From assembly GCA_024349765.1 (NCBI GenBank), contig AP026074.1:558001-622000 (forward strand): 64,000 nucleotides of DNA, given 5' to 3'. The position numbers and the translations under genes are program-made. The notes below the pieces were generated by a model. It did no database searches. It saw nothing but the letters and a program-made list of their open reading frames with translations, and was not told the DNA's origin. Each line of letters starts with the position of its first letter. The first letter of the stretch is position 1. The stretch is from Streptomyces nigrescens (GTDB taxonomy: Bacteria > Actinomycetota > Actinomycetes > Streptomycetales > Streptomycetaceae). Shown here one piece after another: positions 1-8,932 of this stretch.

Positions 1-498
1 GTGCTCGCCTCCCGTCGCCCCACCGGTCTGGCGGGCGTGGTGCTCGTCGCACCGGCTCCGCCGGCTCCGGTCGGTGTGACGCCTGAGTTCCAGGAGGCGC
101 TGGCGCACGCGTACGACACCGACGAGACCATCGGCCGCAGCATCGATCTGGTCCTGACCCACCGCGAGCTGTCCGCCCAGGCACGCCGGCAGATTCACGA
201 GGACAGCGCCCGGGCGGGCGAAGCGGCGCGCATGGCGTGGCCACGGCAGGCGCTGGTCGAGGACTTCACGGACCGGGTCGGTGCGATCGACGTGCCGGTA
301 CTGGTGCTGGCCGGCAGCGACGACAAGGTGGACCCGCCGCACATCCTGCGCGAGCACCTGCTTCCTGCGATCCCCACCGCCACCCTCACCGAGCTCAGCG
401 GCACCGGTCACCTGTCGCCGCTGGAGGTGCCTGACCAGGTCGCCGCTCATATCGGCAGGTTCGTCGCCCGCCTGTCGACAGTCGTCGAACGTGGATGA
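1..498 (+). CDS. Alpha/beta-hydrolase fold protein, 5' truncated by window
   Basis: This is the C-terminal part (165 residues) of an alpha/beta-hydrolase; the N-terminal half lies before the window. The acid strand (VLVLAGSDDKVDPP, near residue 100) and the histidine turn (GTGHLSPLEVP, near residue 137) of the fold are visible. The nucleophile elbow is not, so neither the substrate nor an intact triad can be judged. The GTG at base 1 is only an in-frame codon, not a supported start. The gene is convergent with the minus-strand VOC gene downstream. Confidence 0.75.
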   Translation: MLASRRPTGLAGVVLVAPAPPAPVGVTPEFQEALAHAYDTDETIGRSIDLVLTHRELSAQARRQIHEDSARAGEAARMAWPRQALVEDFTDRVGAIDVPVLVLAGSDDKVDPPHILREHLLPAIPTATLTELSGTGHLSPLEVPDQVAAHIGRFVARLSTVVERG

Positions 499-688
499 CG
501 GGAAACCGGATACCGAGCCCGTACTGCGCGCCCTGGCAGCCCACGCGATCCGCGGCCGTATCAACCGCTGACACCCACCGGGTGCCCCATCGCGGGCTGC
601 GGGAGCGGGTTCGGGGGAACGGCCATGCTCAGCAAGGCGCTGTTGGTGGTGGCCGTCGGGCCGTCGACGTTCCCCAAGCCGCTGGTCG

Positions 689-1087
689 TCAGCGTGCGAA
701 CTTCGCTATGGCTGCCGGCGTGACGGGGGTGAAGAAGTTGACGAGGTTGCCGTCGGGGTCGCGGAACAGCAGCGACCGGTTGCCCCAGGGCATGGTGGTG
801 GGCTCGCTGACGAAGTCGGTGATGAAGGCGGTCAGGTTTTGGTGAACGCGATCCACGTCGGCGACGAGGAACTCGGTGATCACGCTGTGGTTGTCCGCCG
901 GGCGGGCAGAGCCCGGCGCGAACAGCGGGACGGTGCGGGTGCTGGCGATCGCCAGGGTCGCGGTGGGGGTCCTGAGTTCGGCGAAGTCCTCGGTGGCCCA
1001 CGTCGCCTGCACATCTGTGGCCCGCTCGTAGAACTCGACGAGGCGCGCGACGTCGCTGGTGATGATGCGGATCGAGACGAAGTCCAT
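689..1087 (-). CDS. VOC (glyoxalase/bleomycin-resistance fold) family protein
   Basis: This 132-residue protein has the VOC-fold pattern. It opens with the beta strand MDFVSIRIITSDVARLVEFY, has a middle strand with E in VITEFLVADVD, and ends with the typical RSLLFRDPDGNLVNFFTP motif that supplies a metal-ligand position in this superfamily. Members are metal-dependent dioxygenases, lyases or binding proteins, so the substrate is unknown. I chose the ATG at 1087 because it follows an AAGGAGATCACC ribosome-binding site; a longer in-frame extension has no such site. It is divergent from the WYL-domain regulator at 1180, which is the obvious candidate regulator. Confidence 0.85.
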   Translation of the reverse strand: MDFVSIRIITSDVARLVEFYERATDVQATWATEDFAELRTPTATLAIASTRTVPLFAPGSARPADNHSVITEFLVADVDRVHQNLTAFITDFVSEPTTMPWGNRSLLFRDPDGNLVNFFTPVTPAAIAKFAR

Positions 1088-1167
1088 GGTGATCTCCTTG
1101 GCTGCGGGAGTGACTGTGCTGCGCAGACTAGGAGGAATAGAGGACAGAATCGGTCCAGTATTCGCGT

Positions 1168-1173
1168 TAGGCT
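1168..1173 (+). promoter_or_regulatory. -10 box of leaderless WYL-regulator gene
   Basis: TAGGCT ends 6 nt before the ATG at 1180, the spacing expected when transcription starts on the start codon. No Shine-Dalgarno sequence precedes this ATG. Confidence 0.5.
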
Positions 1174-1179
1174 GTGCAC

Positions 1180-2169
1180 ATGCCTCGCCCCACCGGCCGC
1201 GTCCTGACACTCCTGGAGCTGCTGCAGTCGGGCGGCACACGGACGATGAGCGAACTGGCCGAGCGGCTCGGCGTCGACGGGCGCACCGTACGGCGATATG
1301 TGGACCACCTGATCGACCTCGACGTGCCCGTGGAGTCGGTGCGCGGCCGGTACGGCGGGTACCGACTGGCTCCCGGCTACCGCTTGCCTCCGCTCATGCT
1401 CAGCGACGACGAGGCGCTGGTCGTGCTGCTCGGCCTGGTCGCCGGTCGCCGAACGGGGTTGATGACGGCGGGGCACACGGCGAGCGAGACGGCATCGGCC
1501 AAGATCCGGCGGGTGCTGCCCCAGCACGTCGCCCGCCGGCTCGACATGCTCCTGGAATCCCTCGCCTTCACGGATCAGCCCGGTGAGTTCGCCGCCCCGG
1601 ACGCAGGTGTCCTGCTCACCCTCGCCGATGCGGTGCGCCACCGCCGACCGGTCTCGATGAGATACACCGACGGCGGCGGCCGGCGCAGCGAACGCACGCT
1701 GCACGCCTATGGGATCGTCGCCCATTCGGGCCGGTGGTACGTCACGGGCCAGGACGCCCAGCGCGGCGAGGACCGGACCTTCCGCCTCGACCGCATCGCA
1801 GACGCCCGGACCCTGCCCGGCTCATTCGAGCCGCCCGTGGATTCCGGGCCGGCGGAGCGCGTGTTGTCCGGGTTCGCCACGGCTGAGTACCGGCATGAGG
1901 TGACCTTGCGGATCCACGGGACCGTTGAGCAGATCCGCGCCCACCTTCCTGCCGGCGTCGCGAGCCTGGAGGAGCACGAGCCCGCCGTGGACGACGACCG
2001 GGTGACCGAGCGCTGGCTGCGCGTCCAGCTACGGGCGGAGCGGCTCGACTGGTTGCCTCCGGTACTGGCCGCGCTCGACCGGCCGTTCGTCATCGAGCGC
2101 CCCGATGAACTGCGCGAGCTCGTGACCACGTTCGCCGAGCGCCTCGCCTCCTACGCCCGCCAAGCCTGA
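1180..2169 (+). CDS. WYL-domain transcriptional regulator (YafY/DeoR-type HTH)
   Basis: This 329-residue regulator begins with a winged HTH of the HTH_11 type (residues about 1-60, including MSELAERLGVDGRTVRRYVDHL). It continues with a WYL domain (about 135-220) whose signature is GRWYVTGQD followed by RTFRLDRI, and ends with a WCX-type C-terminal region. WYL domains are thought to sense ligands or nucleic acids. The ATG at 1180 fits a leaderless transcript (TAGGCT 6 nt upstream); an in-frame GTG at 1174 is too close to that box. It is divergent from the VOC gene with about 90 nt between them, suggesting control of that gene and itself. Confidence 0.85.
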   Translation: MPRPTGRVLTLLELLQSGGTRTMSELAERLGVDGRTVRRYVDHLIDLDVPVESVRGRYGGYRLAPGYRLPPLMLSDDEALVVLLGLVAGRRTGLMTAGHTASETASAKIRRVLPQHVARRLDMLLESLAFTDQPGEFAAPDAGVLLTLADAVRHRRPVSMRYTDGGGRRSERTLHAYGIVAHSGRWYVTGQDAQRGEDRTFRLDRIADARTLPGSFEPPVDSGPAERVLSGFATAEYRHEVTLRIHGTVEQIRAHLPAGVASLEEHEPAVDDDRVTERWLRVQLRAERLDWLPPVLAALDRPFVIERPDELRELVTTFAERLASYARQA

Positions 2170-2324
2170 CAGCGGGTCATCGATGTCGTGAGCGGTGGGT
2201 CACGCTACGTGTCCGTCTCTCGTGCGGGGACGCCGAAGCCTGTCGGGTGCGGTCTACGCTGGAGAGGTCGTTCCTCCCCACGTTCACCTCGCACCGCCGA
2301 TGGCATCCGACACAGAGCGGCGCC

Positions 2325-2969
2325 ATGACCGAAGCCACCCCTTCACCCGAGGATCTCGTCCAGGCCGTTCGAGCGGTCGGCGTCAGGGACGAGCGTCTCC
2401 TCGAGGCCGTACGCGCGACGCCCCGGGCGGCGTTCGTCCCCCACGGTCACCAGGCCCATGCCTATGAGGACGCCCCCCTGCCGATCGCCCACGGTCAGGT
2501 GACCACGCAGCCCTCGCTCTCCGCCCTGATGATCGAGGGCCTTGAGGTGAGCGGGGACGCACACATTCTTGAGGTGGGTACCGGCCTCGGCTTCCAGACC
2601 GCGCTGCTCGCCCGGTTGGCCGGCGATGTCGTGACCATCGAGATGTGGCCGGAGCTCGCGCATCAGGCACGGCGCAACCTCGACCGTCAGGGCATTCGCA
2701 ATGTCGAGCTGCACATCGGTGACGGCAGTGGCGGCGTACCGGTCCGTGCTCCGTACGACGCGGTCATCGTCTCCGCGGCGTTCCCGGAGGTTCCCGCGCC
2801 GCTGGTCGAGCAGCTGCGTCCGGGCGGCCGCCTCGTGCAGCCCATCGGGCCGGGCGGCCGGGAGCAGGTCATGTCTTTCGTGCGCACCGCGACGGGGTTG
2901 GAGCGCTGCAGGGTCCTCACACCCGCCCACTTCGTCCGGCTGCGCGGACGGTACGGCTTCTCCTCTTGA
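2325..2969 (+). CDS. pcm: Protein-L-isoaspartate O-methyltransferase
   Basis: This 214-residue cytoplasmic enzyme belongs to the PCMT family, which methylates L-isoaspartyl residues in aged proteins using S-adenosylmethionine. Visible family motifs are the substrate-side region AYEDAPLPIAHGQVTTQPSLS (about residues 44-64) and the SAM-binding motif ILEVGTGLGFQTALLARLAG (about 80-99). An acidic strand VVTIEMWPELA follows. Length matches the family. The ATG at 2325 begins the conserved N-terminus; the further upstream in-frame codons give unrelated sequence. Only a weak ribosome-binding site (GAGCGG) precedes it. It stands alone, ahead of a two-component system transcribed in the same direction. 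Confidence 0.88.
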   Translation: MTEATPSPEDLVQAVRAVGVRDERLLEAVRATPRAAFVPHGHQAHAYEDAPLPIAHGQVTTQPSLSALMIEGLEVSGDAHILEVGTGLGFQTALLARLAGDVVTIEMWPELAHQARRNLDRQGIRNVELHIGDGSGGVPVRAPYDAVIVSAAFPEVPAPLVEQLRPGGRLVQPIGPGGREQVMSFVRTATGLERCRVLTPAHFVRLRGRYGFSS

Positions 2970-3070
2970 ATTCCGCGGACGGTGCGGTCGCCCGCCGCCG
3001 GCTTCGACGGCCTCGTGCGGGCGGTGGTCTCCTGCAGGGTCCGGCCCGCGTCCCCGGATAGGGTCGGGGC

Positions 3071-4240
3071 GTGGACCGCAGCAGCCGACAGCCGGACGAC
3101 GCGTTCGCCGGGGAAGCGCGGGGCGAGCTGTCGCCCCGGGCGGCCCGGGCGCTGTGGTGGGGGTCGGCAGGTCTGGTGCTCGCCGTCCTCGGCACCTCGG
3201 TGCTCGTCGCCGGCGCGGGGCACGGCTGGCGACTGCCCGTCGCCGGGGCTCTGGTCCTCGCACAGGCCTGCGCGCTGAGGTGGCTGGGGCGCGCCCCGGT
3301 CGCCGTGCTGGCCGCGACCGCCGCGACGGGCCTCGCGGTGTGGGCGCTGCTGCCCGCGGTGACCTTGACGGGGGCGTTGCTCGCGGCGCAGGTGGCGTTG
3401 TGCGTACTGTCGGCCATCAGGCCGCGGCGGGTGTCGGTGCGGGCGCTCGCGGCGATGTGTCTGCCGGCGCCGCTGGCGTTCGGGGCGGGCGGCCCGGCGG
3501 GCCTGACGGTCTATCTGCTGACGGTGGTCCTGGCGTGGACCGTGGGACAGTGGCGCAGGGCGCAGCAGGCACGGACGAGGGCGGAGATGCGCCGGGCCGT
3601 GGTGGAGGAGCGGGCGCGGATCGCGCGCGAGGTGCATGACGTCGTGGCGCACACGCTGTCGGTCATGGTCATCCAGGCAAGCGCCGCCGATGATGTGTTC
3701 GGCGAACGGCCCGATCAGGCACGTCAGGCGCTGCGGGCCATCGAGACGGGTGCCCGCTCTGCGCTGGGTGAACTGCGGTTGCTGCTGCGGGCGTTCGGGC
3801 CCGGCGCGGGGGAGGAGGAGTCCGGGGAGCAGCGGGAGCCGGGGCCCTCGCTCGCGCGTCTGGACGAGCTGATCGACACCGTGCGCGCGACCGGGATGAC
3901 CGTGTACGTAGATCGTGCGGGCACCATCGAGGGGCTGCCGGCCGCGGTGGATCTGGCGGCGTACCGCATCGTCCAGGAAGCCCTGACCAACACGCTGCGC
4001 CACGCGGCCGGCGCCGACGAGGTGAGCGTGCGCGTGACGGCCGAGGGGGAGTGTGTGAAGGTCACGGTGGTCGACAACGGGCGTACGACGCAAGGCAGTT
4101 GGGCCGTAGTGGGAGCGGGACGCGGTCTGATGGGGATGGAGGAGCGCGCACGGCTGGTGGGCGGCAGTCTGCACGCCGGTCGGCTGCCCGGCGGCGGGTT
4201 CGAGGTGGCGGCGGAGCTGCCGGTGGAGGGCGCGTCATGA
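3071..4240 (+). CDS. Two-component sensor histidine kinase, DesK/NarL-partner type
   Basis: This 389-residue membrane kinase has about five hydrophobic segments within residues 26-160. A HisKA_3 dimerisation helix follows, with phospho-acceptor His189 in REVHDVVAHTLSVMV, and then a HATPase_c domain (N box EALTNTLRHA at about 303-312, VVDNG near 334, GRGLMGMEER near 350). The extracytoplasmic signal is unknown because there is no sizeable sensor loop. The GTG start at 3071 sits 6 nt after a TAGGGT -10 box (3059-3064), so the transcript is probably leaderless. The stop overlaps the start of the response regulator at 4237 (ATGA), showing translational coupling. Confidence 0.92.
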   Translation: MDRSSRQPDDAFAGEARGELSPRAARALWWGSAGLVLAVLGTSVLVAGAGHGWRLPVAGALVLAQACALRWLGRAPVAVLAATAATGLAVWALLPAVTLTGALLAAQVALCVLSAIRPRRVSVRALAAMCLPAPLAFGAGGPAGLTVYLLTVVLAWTVGQWRRAQQARTRAEMRRAVVEERARIAREVHDVVAHTLSVMVIQASAADDVFGERPDQARQALRAIETGARSALGELRLLLRAFGPGAGEEESGEQREPGPSLARLDELIDTVRATGMTVYVDRAGTIEGLPAAVDLAAYRIVQEALTNTLRHAAGADEVSVRVTAEGECVKVTVVDNGRTTQGSWAVVGAGRGLMGMEERARLVGGSLHAGRLPGGGFEVAAELPVEGAS

Positions 4241-4896
4241 CACTGCGCGTGGTGGTGGCCGACGACCAGGTCCTGGTCCGCACCGGATTCCGCATGATCA
4301 TCGACGCCCGGGAGGACCTCGAGGTGGTCGGTGAGGCGTCCGACGGCCAGGAAGCGGTGCGGCTGACGCGGGAACTGGCGCCCGACGTGGTGCTGATGGA
4401 CGTACGCATGCCCGTCGTGGACGGCATCGAGGCGACCCGGCAGATCGTGGAGTACGGCAGCCGGGCGCGGGTGCTGGTGCTGACCACCTGGGACGTGGAC
4501 GCGCATGTGGTCGCGGCCCTGCGGGCCGGGGCGAGCGGCTTCCTGCTGAAGGACATCCGCCCCACCGAACTCGTCGACGCGATCCGCCTCACCGCGCGCG
4601 GCGACGCGCTGCTGGCGCCGACCGTGCTGAGCCGCGTCCTCGACCGGTTCCTGCGCACCACGCCCGACCCGGCACCGCCGCCCTCCCTGCAGGACCTCTC
4701 CGGCCGCGAGCGGGAGGTGCTCACCCTGATCGGGCAGGCGCTGTCGAACGCGGAGATCGCCGAGCGGCTGCGCCTGTCGGAGGCCACCGTCAAGAACCAC
4801 GTCACCGCGGTGCTGCGCAAACTGGGGCTGCGCGACCGCGTCCAGGCCGTCGTGGCTGCCTACGACCACGGCCTCGTGCAGCCGCGCCGCCCCTGA
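4237..4896 (+). CDS. LuxR/NarL-family response regulator
   Basis: This 219-residue regulator is the cognate partner of the kinase it overlaps by four bases. Its receiver domain (1-120) has the acidic pair at residues 9-10, phospho-acceptor Asp55 in VVLMDVRMPVVDG, a conserved Thr in LVLTTWD and Lys in FLLKDIRP. The C-terminal LuxR HTH (about 155-210) reads LSGREREVLTLIGQALSNAEIA and continues with the recognition helix SEATVKNHVTAVLRKLGLRDR. The target promoters are not evident from the sequence. A GC-rich hairpin (4950-4967) follows the gene. Confidence 0.93.
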   Translation: MTLRVVVADDQVLVRTGFRMIIDAREDLEVVGEASDGQEAVRLTRELAPDVVLMDVRMPVVDGIEATRQIVEYGSRARVLVLTTWDVDAHVVAALRAGASGFLLKDIRPTELVDAIRLTARGDALLAPTVLSRVLDRFLRTTPDPAPPPSLQDLSGREREVLTLIGQALSNAEIAERLRLSEATVKNHVTAVLRKLGLRDRVQAVVAAYDHGLVQPRRP

Positions 4897-4949
4897 CGGC
4901 AGTCCGCGCCCTCTCTGACGCCAGGCCGCGTCGCCTCTGACGGCACCGT

Positions 4950-4967
4950 CTCCTCCTCAAGGAGGAG
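4950..4967 (+). terminator. Hairpin after the two-component operon
   Basis: CTCCTCC, loop TCAA, GGAGGAG form a perfect 7-bp stem 53 nt after the response-regulator stop. There is no T tract, as is usual in high-GC actinobacteria, so terminator function is inferred. Confidence 0.45.
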
Positions 4968-5054
4968 GCCGGGGCACGATCCTCCTGTGTTCCCAGTGCC
5001 GGTCCGTTCCCGTGGCCGATCCGCGGCGGGGGTAGCCGACCATAGCGTCGAGGT

Positions 5055-5693
5055 GTGAACGACGACCTGGCTTGCCTCATGTATCTGCTCGCCCACGACG
5101 ACGCGGCCGAAGGCCCTTACGACCGTTCCCGGACGGAGCTGCTGGTCCGGGCCGCCGCCCTGATCGACCTCGCGTTGCGCGGCCGGCTGGGGGAGACGGG
5201 CGGCACGGTCACCGTGTCCGGCACGGAACCGACCGGCGACCCCGTCCTGGACGGCGTACTGCGCGACGCCACCGCCGGGCACGGCTGGAAGCACCTCATG
5301 CGCCGCCACCGCAAGCGGACCCTGACGGAGGTGGAGGACCGGCTCGCCGCGGCGGGACTCCTCACCGTGCAGACACCCCCCACCCGCTTCGGCACCCGGC
5401 GGCTGACCGTGGCGGACCGCGCCGTGCCCGCCGCACTCCACGCCCGCGTGTCCGCGGTGCTGCACGGGGACGGCCCCGTGCAGGAGATCCCCACCGCCGA
5501 CGCCGCGCTGCTGGCACTGGCCGCGGCGGGCGGCATCCGCTCGGTCGTGTCACGGCAGGACCAGAACCTCTTTCGGGCCCGTATCGACGCCTGCACGGGC
5601 TCTCTCGCCGCACTCGCGCCCGGCCTGGAGAAAGCCGTACGCACTCTGCCGATGACCATGATCGCCGCGCAGGGCGGCATGGGCGGCAGCTGA
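5055..5693 (+). CDS. GPP34 (GOLPH3-like) family protein
   Basis: This 212-residue protein matches the actinobacterial GPP34 family, whose eukaryotic relatives are phosphoinositide-binding Golgi proteins. Typical features are the N-terminus DDLACLMYLLAHDD, an ALIDLALRGRL helix near residue 35, PVLDGVLRD near 66, and a C-terminal region ending in QNLFRARIDACTGS. The bacterial function is unknown. The GTG start at 5055 lies 6 nt after TAGCGT (5043-5048), another leaderless arrangement. The carboxylesterase gene starts 11 nt after its stop, so the two are probably co-transcribed. Confidence 0.85.
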   Translation: MNDDLACLMYLLAHDDAAEGPYDRSRTELLVRAAALIDLALRGRLGETGGTVTVSGTEPTGDPVLDGVLRDATAGHGWKHLMRRHRKRTLTEVEDRLAAAGLLTVQTPPTRFGTRRLTVADRAVPAALHARVSAVLHGDGPVQEIPTADAALLALAAAGGIRSVVSRQDQNLFRARIDACTGSLAALAPGLEKAVRTLPMTMIAAQGGMGGS

Positions 5694-5704
5694 CCGGAGG
5701 GGAG

Positions 5705-7312
5705 ATGAGCGGGGAGATGATGAGCATGCACCGCGTCCTGACCACCCTGGGATGCGCCCTGACCGCCGTAGTCGCGACGGCCTGGTCCGCGGCACTACCG
5801 TCCCAGCCCGTCCGGCCCGCTGCCACCACGGTACGGACGACCGAGCCCGCCGCCACGACGGTACGCACCCACGACGGCCCGGTGCGGGGCGCCACCCACG
5901 ACGGCTACCGCACCTTCGAGGGCATCCCCTACGCGGCGCCCCCGGTCGGCAGGCTGCGCTGGACGCCGCCCCGTCACCCGGCCCCCTGGTCGGGGGTACG
6001 GGACGCGACCCGCCCCGCGGGCGCCTGCCCGCAGCCGGCCGGCGAGGTGCCCGGCGGCAGCACCGACGAGGACTGCCTCCACCTGAACGTCACGACGCCC
6101 GACGGCGCAGGGCCCGCACGTCCCCGGCCGGTGATCGTGTGGCTGCACGGCGGCGGCTTCACCACCGGAGCGGGCAGCTCGTACGACGCCCACCGCCTGG
6201 CCACCCGCGGCGACGTCGTGGTCGTCACCGTCAACTACCGCCTCGGGGCTCTCGGTTTCCTCGCGCACCGCGGGCTGCCCGGCTCCGGCACCTTCGGCCT
6301 GGCCGACCAGCAGGCGGCGCTGCGCTGGGTCCGCGCCGAGATCGGCGCCTTCGGCGGCGACGCGCACAACGTGACGCTGGCCGGCGAGTCGGCGGGCGGC
6401 TACAGCGTCTGCGCCCAGCTCGCCTCACCCGCCGCCGCGGGGCTCTTCGACCGGGCGATCATCCAGAGCGGCCCGTGCACCGGCCGCTCCGACCGGCCGT
6501 TCGCCCCGTCCTCCGTCCCCTTGTCCACGGCGCGCGCCGCGGGCGCGGACCTCGCGACAAAGGTCGGCTGCGGCTCCACCCGCGAGGTGATGGCCTGCCT
6601 GCGGCGCGTGCACGTCTCCCGCCTGCTGGCACACCAGGGCATCGACCAACAGCCGTCCTACGCAACCCCGTTGCTGCCCGGCGATCCCGCAGCGGCGATC
6701 GCCGCCGGCCGCTTCCCGCGCGTCCCCGTGCTCCTCGGCAACAACCACGACGAGGGCAACGGCTGGGCCGCCGGGATCGTCCAGGCCGGCCATCCCGTCA
6801 CCCCGGACACCTGGCCCGGCGTCGTGGCCTCCTTCTTCCCCGCCCCGGGCCGGACGAAGGCGATCGTCCGCGAGTACCCGGTGCACCGCACCGACGGCGG
6901 CCCGGTGTTCGGCGCGGTCATCGGCGACGCCAACTTCGCCTGCCCGACGGCGCGCACCGAAGACCTGCTCGCCTCCCAAGTCCCCGTCTGGCGCTACGAG
7001 TTCGCCGATGAGCACGCCCCGCCGCTCACCCCGGGCACACCGCCGTTCCCGCCCGGCGCACCGCACGCGAGCGAGCTGCCCTACCTGTTCGATCTGGGCG
7101 GCCGCCCGCGGCACCTGACCGCGGCACAGCACCGGCTGGCCAACACCATGATCGACTACTGGGCCCGCTTCGCCCGCACCGCCGACCCCAACGGCCCGTC
7201 GTCGCCGCACTGGCCCCGCCAGACGGTCCTCTCCCTGGCACCGGACCACATCGTCCCCACCCGAACGACGCGAGCCCGCCATCACTGCGCGTTCTGGAAC
7301 GCCCTCGGGTGA
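5705..7312 (+). CDS. Secreted type B carboxylesterase
   Basis: This 535-residue protein carries an N-terminal signal peptide (hydrophobic core about residues 10-31) and a full type B carboxylesterase domain. The oxyanion motif WLHGGGF is at about 146-152, the nucleophile Ser229 sits in GESAGG, the acid Glu350 in NNHDEGN, and the catalytic His454 in GAPHASELPY. The family hydrolyses carboxylic esters, and the protein should act outside the cell. The ATG at 5705 follows CCGGAGGGGAG; in-frame ATGs at 5717, 5720 and 5726 are alternatives that would still leave a signal peptide. It follows the GPP34 gene by 11 nt. Confidence 0.9.
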   Translation: MSGEMMSMHRVLTTLGCALTAVVATAWSAALPSQPVRPAATTVRTTEPAATTVRTHDGPVRGATHDGYRTFEGIPYAAPPVGRLRWTPPRHPAPWSGVRDATRPAGACPQPAGEVPGGSTDEDCLHLNVTTPDGAGPARPRPVIVWLHGGGFTTGAGSSYDAHRLATRGDVVVVTVNYRLGALGFLAHRGLPGSGTFGLADQQAALRWVRAEIGAFGGDAHNVTLAGESAGGYSVCAQLASPAAAGLFDRAIIQSGPCTGRSDRPFAPSSVPLSTARAAGADLATKVGCGSTREVMACLRRVHVSRLLAHQGIDQQPSYATPLLPGDPAAAIAAGRFPRVPVLLGNNHDEGNGWAAGIVQAGHPVTPDTWPGVVASFFPAPGRTKAIVREYPVHRTDGGPVFGAVIGDANFACPTARTEDLLASQVPVWRYEFADEHAPPLTPGTPPFPPGAPHASELPYLFDLGGRPRHLTAAQHRLANTMIDYWARFARTADPNGPSSPHWPRQTVLSLAPDHIVPTRTTRARHHCAFWNALG

Positions 7313-7810
7313 CCACGGAGACGACCGCCGTGAGGGCCGCCGGATCGGCCGACGGACCCTCACGGCACGGACCCGCGGCGTCGCCCGGGCACCTTCCTCG
7401 TCGTGGCCCTCGGGCGGCTCGTGCCAGGCAACCGCAACGACCGCAAGGCATGCCCGGGGCCTTGCCGACGGCGGCACCGAAAGACACGGCCTGGCCACGA
7501 TGCTGGTGACGTTGGGGTGCGGATTGCCGGCTGCGGACGGTCGACGCGGCCAGCAGATGCGCCCGCTCATAGTTGGTGACACGGTGGTTGTACAGCGTGA
7601 AGCCAGGCCCTACGCACGGAGCCACGCGCCCGCCGGAGGCAGCGCGACGCCGTCTCCATCAGCGCCCGCCCGCCGCGGGGTGGCCGTGGGCATATCCCGC
7701 GAAGACCGTTCGACCGGCAGGTAGGGACGCTTCGATCCTTTGGGCGGGGCGGGTCCAGGGCGTTACCGGCCGGGCAGCCCTGCTCGGCCGATCACCATGG
7801 AGGTGCTGCT
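7313..7810. other. Intergenic, no gene supported
   Basis: About 500 bases with open frames on both strands but none with family features or a convincing ribosome-binding site. The only recognisable element is the GGAGG just before the ATG at 7811. Confidence 0.5.
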
Positions 7811-8536
7811 ATGACTGCCAAGTACGGAGAGAGGACGCTCTCCTCAACCCCCGATCCCCTGTTGTGCGGAAGCAGTACGGACGATGACACTCTCTGGAAA
7901 ATGGCGTGGCAGTGCCAAGAGAGGCCCAAAGGCAGCCGTTGGCTCGTAGCCAAAGGGCAACAGGGACACCTCCTTGTTCCCACCGATCGCATCAGAGGAA
8001 TCGAGTGCCCGGACCTCGTGTCCGGCGCCTACTCCGACAAGGACCACAACTACTGGCAGGTGGCCTGGGACAGAGCCTACGACTGGTTCTCAAAGCCGCC
8101 TTGGGGAACCTTCGGACTGGGGATCAACGCGGCCGGGTCGCGTTCCCAGGACCAGTTGCACATCCACATGTCTCTGGTCGTCCAGGGGGTGACAGCCGAC
8201 CTCAACAACGCATCGGGCGCGGTCGCCAAGGATTTCGATCATTGGCCCTACTGTTTGGTCACGGTCAATGGCTGGGACAACCAGAAGAAGCAGCGTGACC
8301 CGCGGAGCTACCGCGTGGTCCACACCAATACCTTGGATTTCAACCTCTTCGCTGCCCTCCACGACTCCATGATCACCACCATGGGGGAGAAGATGGCCGC
8401 TCAGACGCTGATCGTCATCGGGGCGGGCGTGAGCCAGAAGGAGGGGTACTACATCCTGAACAGCCGGAAAGAGCTCACGAATCCTCCTGATCCCCCGGGA
8501 GTTGGATACTGCGACAGTGTCCTCGCCTGCAAGTGA
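7811..8536 (+). CDS. CDP-diacylglycerol diphosphatase-like (Cdh family), no signal anchor
   Basis: This 241-residue protein matches the Cdh family, which cleaves CDP-diacylglycerol to phosphatidate and CMP and belongs to the HIT superfamily. The pattern is DTLWKMAWQCQ near residue 26, then LVPTDRIRGIECP (about 55-67) and YWQVAWDRAYDW (about 81-92). The catalytic signature SQDQLHIHMS follows near residue 112. Enterobacterial Cdh is membrane-anchored, but this N-terminus (MTAKYGERTLSS) has no signal or hydrophobic segment, so it is predicted cytosolic. Lysine content and A/T-ending codons are higher than in neighbours, suggesting acquisition by transfer. The ATG follows GGAGG. A strong hairpin lies downstream. 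Confidence 0.75.
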   Translation: MTAKYGERTLSSTPDPLLCGSSTDDDTLWKMAWQCQERPKGSRWLVAKGQQGHLLVPTDRIRGIECPDLVSGAYSDKDHNYWQVAWDRAYDWFSKPPWGTFGLGINAAGSRSQDQLHIHMSLVVQGVTADLNNASGAVAKDFDHWPYCLVTVNGWDNQKKQRDPRSYRVVHTNTLDFNLFAALHDSMITTMGEKMAAQTLIVIGAGVSQKEGYYILNSRKELTNPPDPPGVGYCDSVLACK

Positions 8537-8932
8537 GGGTACGCGCGGCCGAGTGTCGCCAGGCAGGGCCATGGGCCTACGGCCCCGGGTCCTGCCCGCC
8601 TGTCTGCGCCGGCGCAACGCCGACGTCACGTCCGCCACCGCGACGCCCTGACCGACGAACGCAAGGCGGCTTTTGACTTCCGACCGGTCCGCCTGTCGGC
8701 GTAGTTGGCCTCGGTGCCACATCGCGATTTTCGCCCAATCCGTATAACCTGTGCGAATCTTCACCCCTTTCATCGGTTTGTAGTAACGACAGGCGAGCCT
8801 TGGCCGCACCGCAGGAATGCGTCCGGGGTGGCGTCAGACAGGCGAACGGAGGCCCGAGGACGTGGTGCGTCCCGCGGCCGTGATCGACTCGTCCGCCCGT
8901 TCGGCCGCCCTATCGGAAGGCATCGAGACACC
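8537..8932. other. Intergenic upstream of cyclodipeptide synthase
   Basis: It holds the hairpin at 8562-8596 and, around 8725-8805, a relatively A/T-rich patch with a TATAAC hexamer at 8743-8748 that could be a -10 box. The frame of the synthase stays open back to 8705, but the encoded sequence there is Arg/Gly-rich and does not match the family, so I treat it as untranslated. Confidence 0.4.
8562..8596 (+). terminator. Long GC-rich hairpin after the Cdh-like gene
   Basis: A 16-bp imperfect stem (8562-8577 with 8581-8596, three mismatches) and a TAC loop lie 26 nt after the Cdh-like stop codon. It probably separates this gene from the cyclodipeptide synthase gene. Confidence 0.55.
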
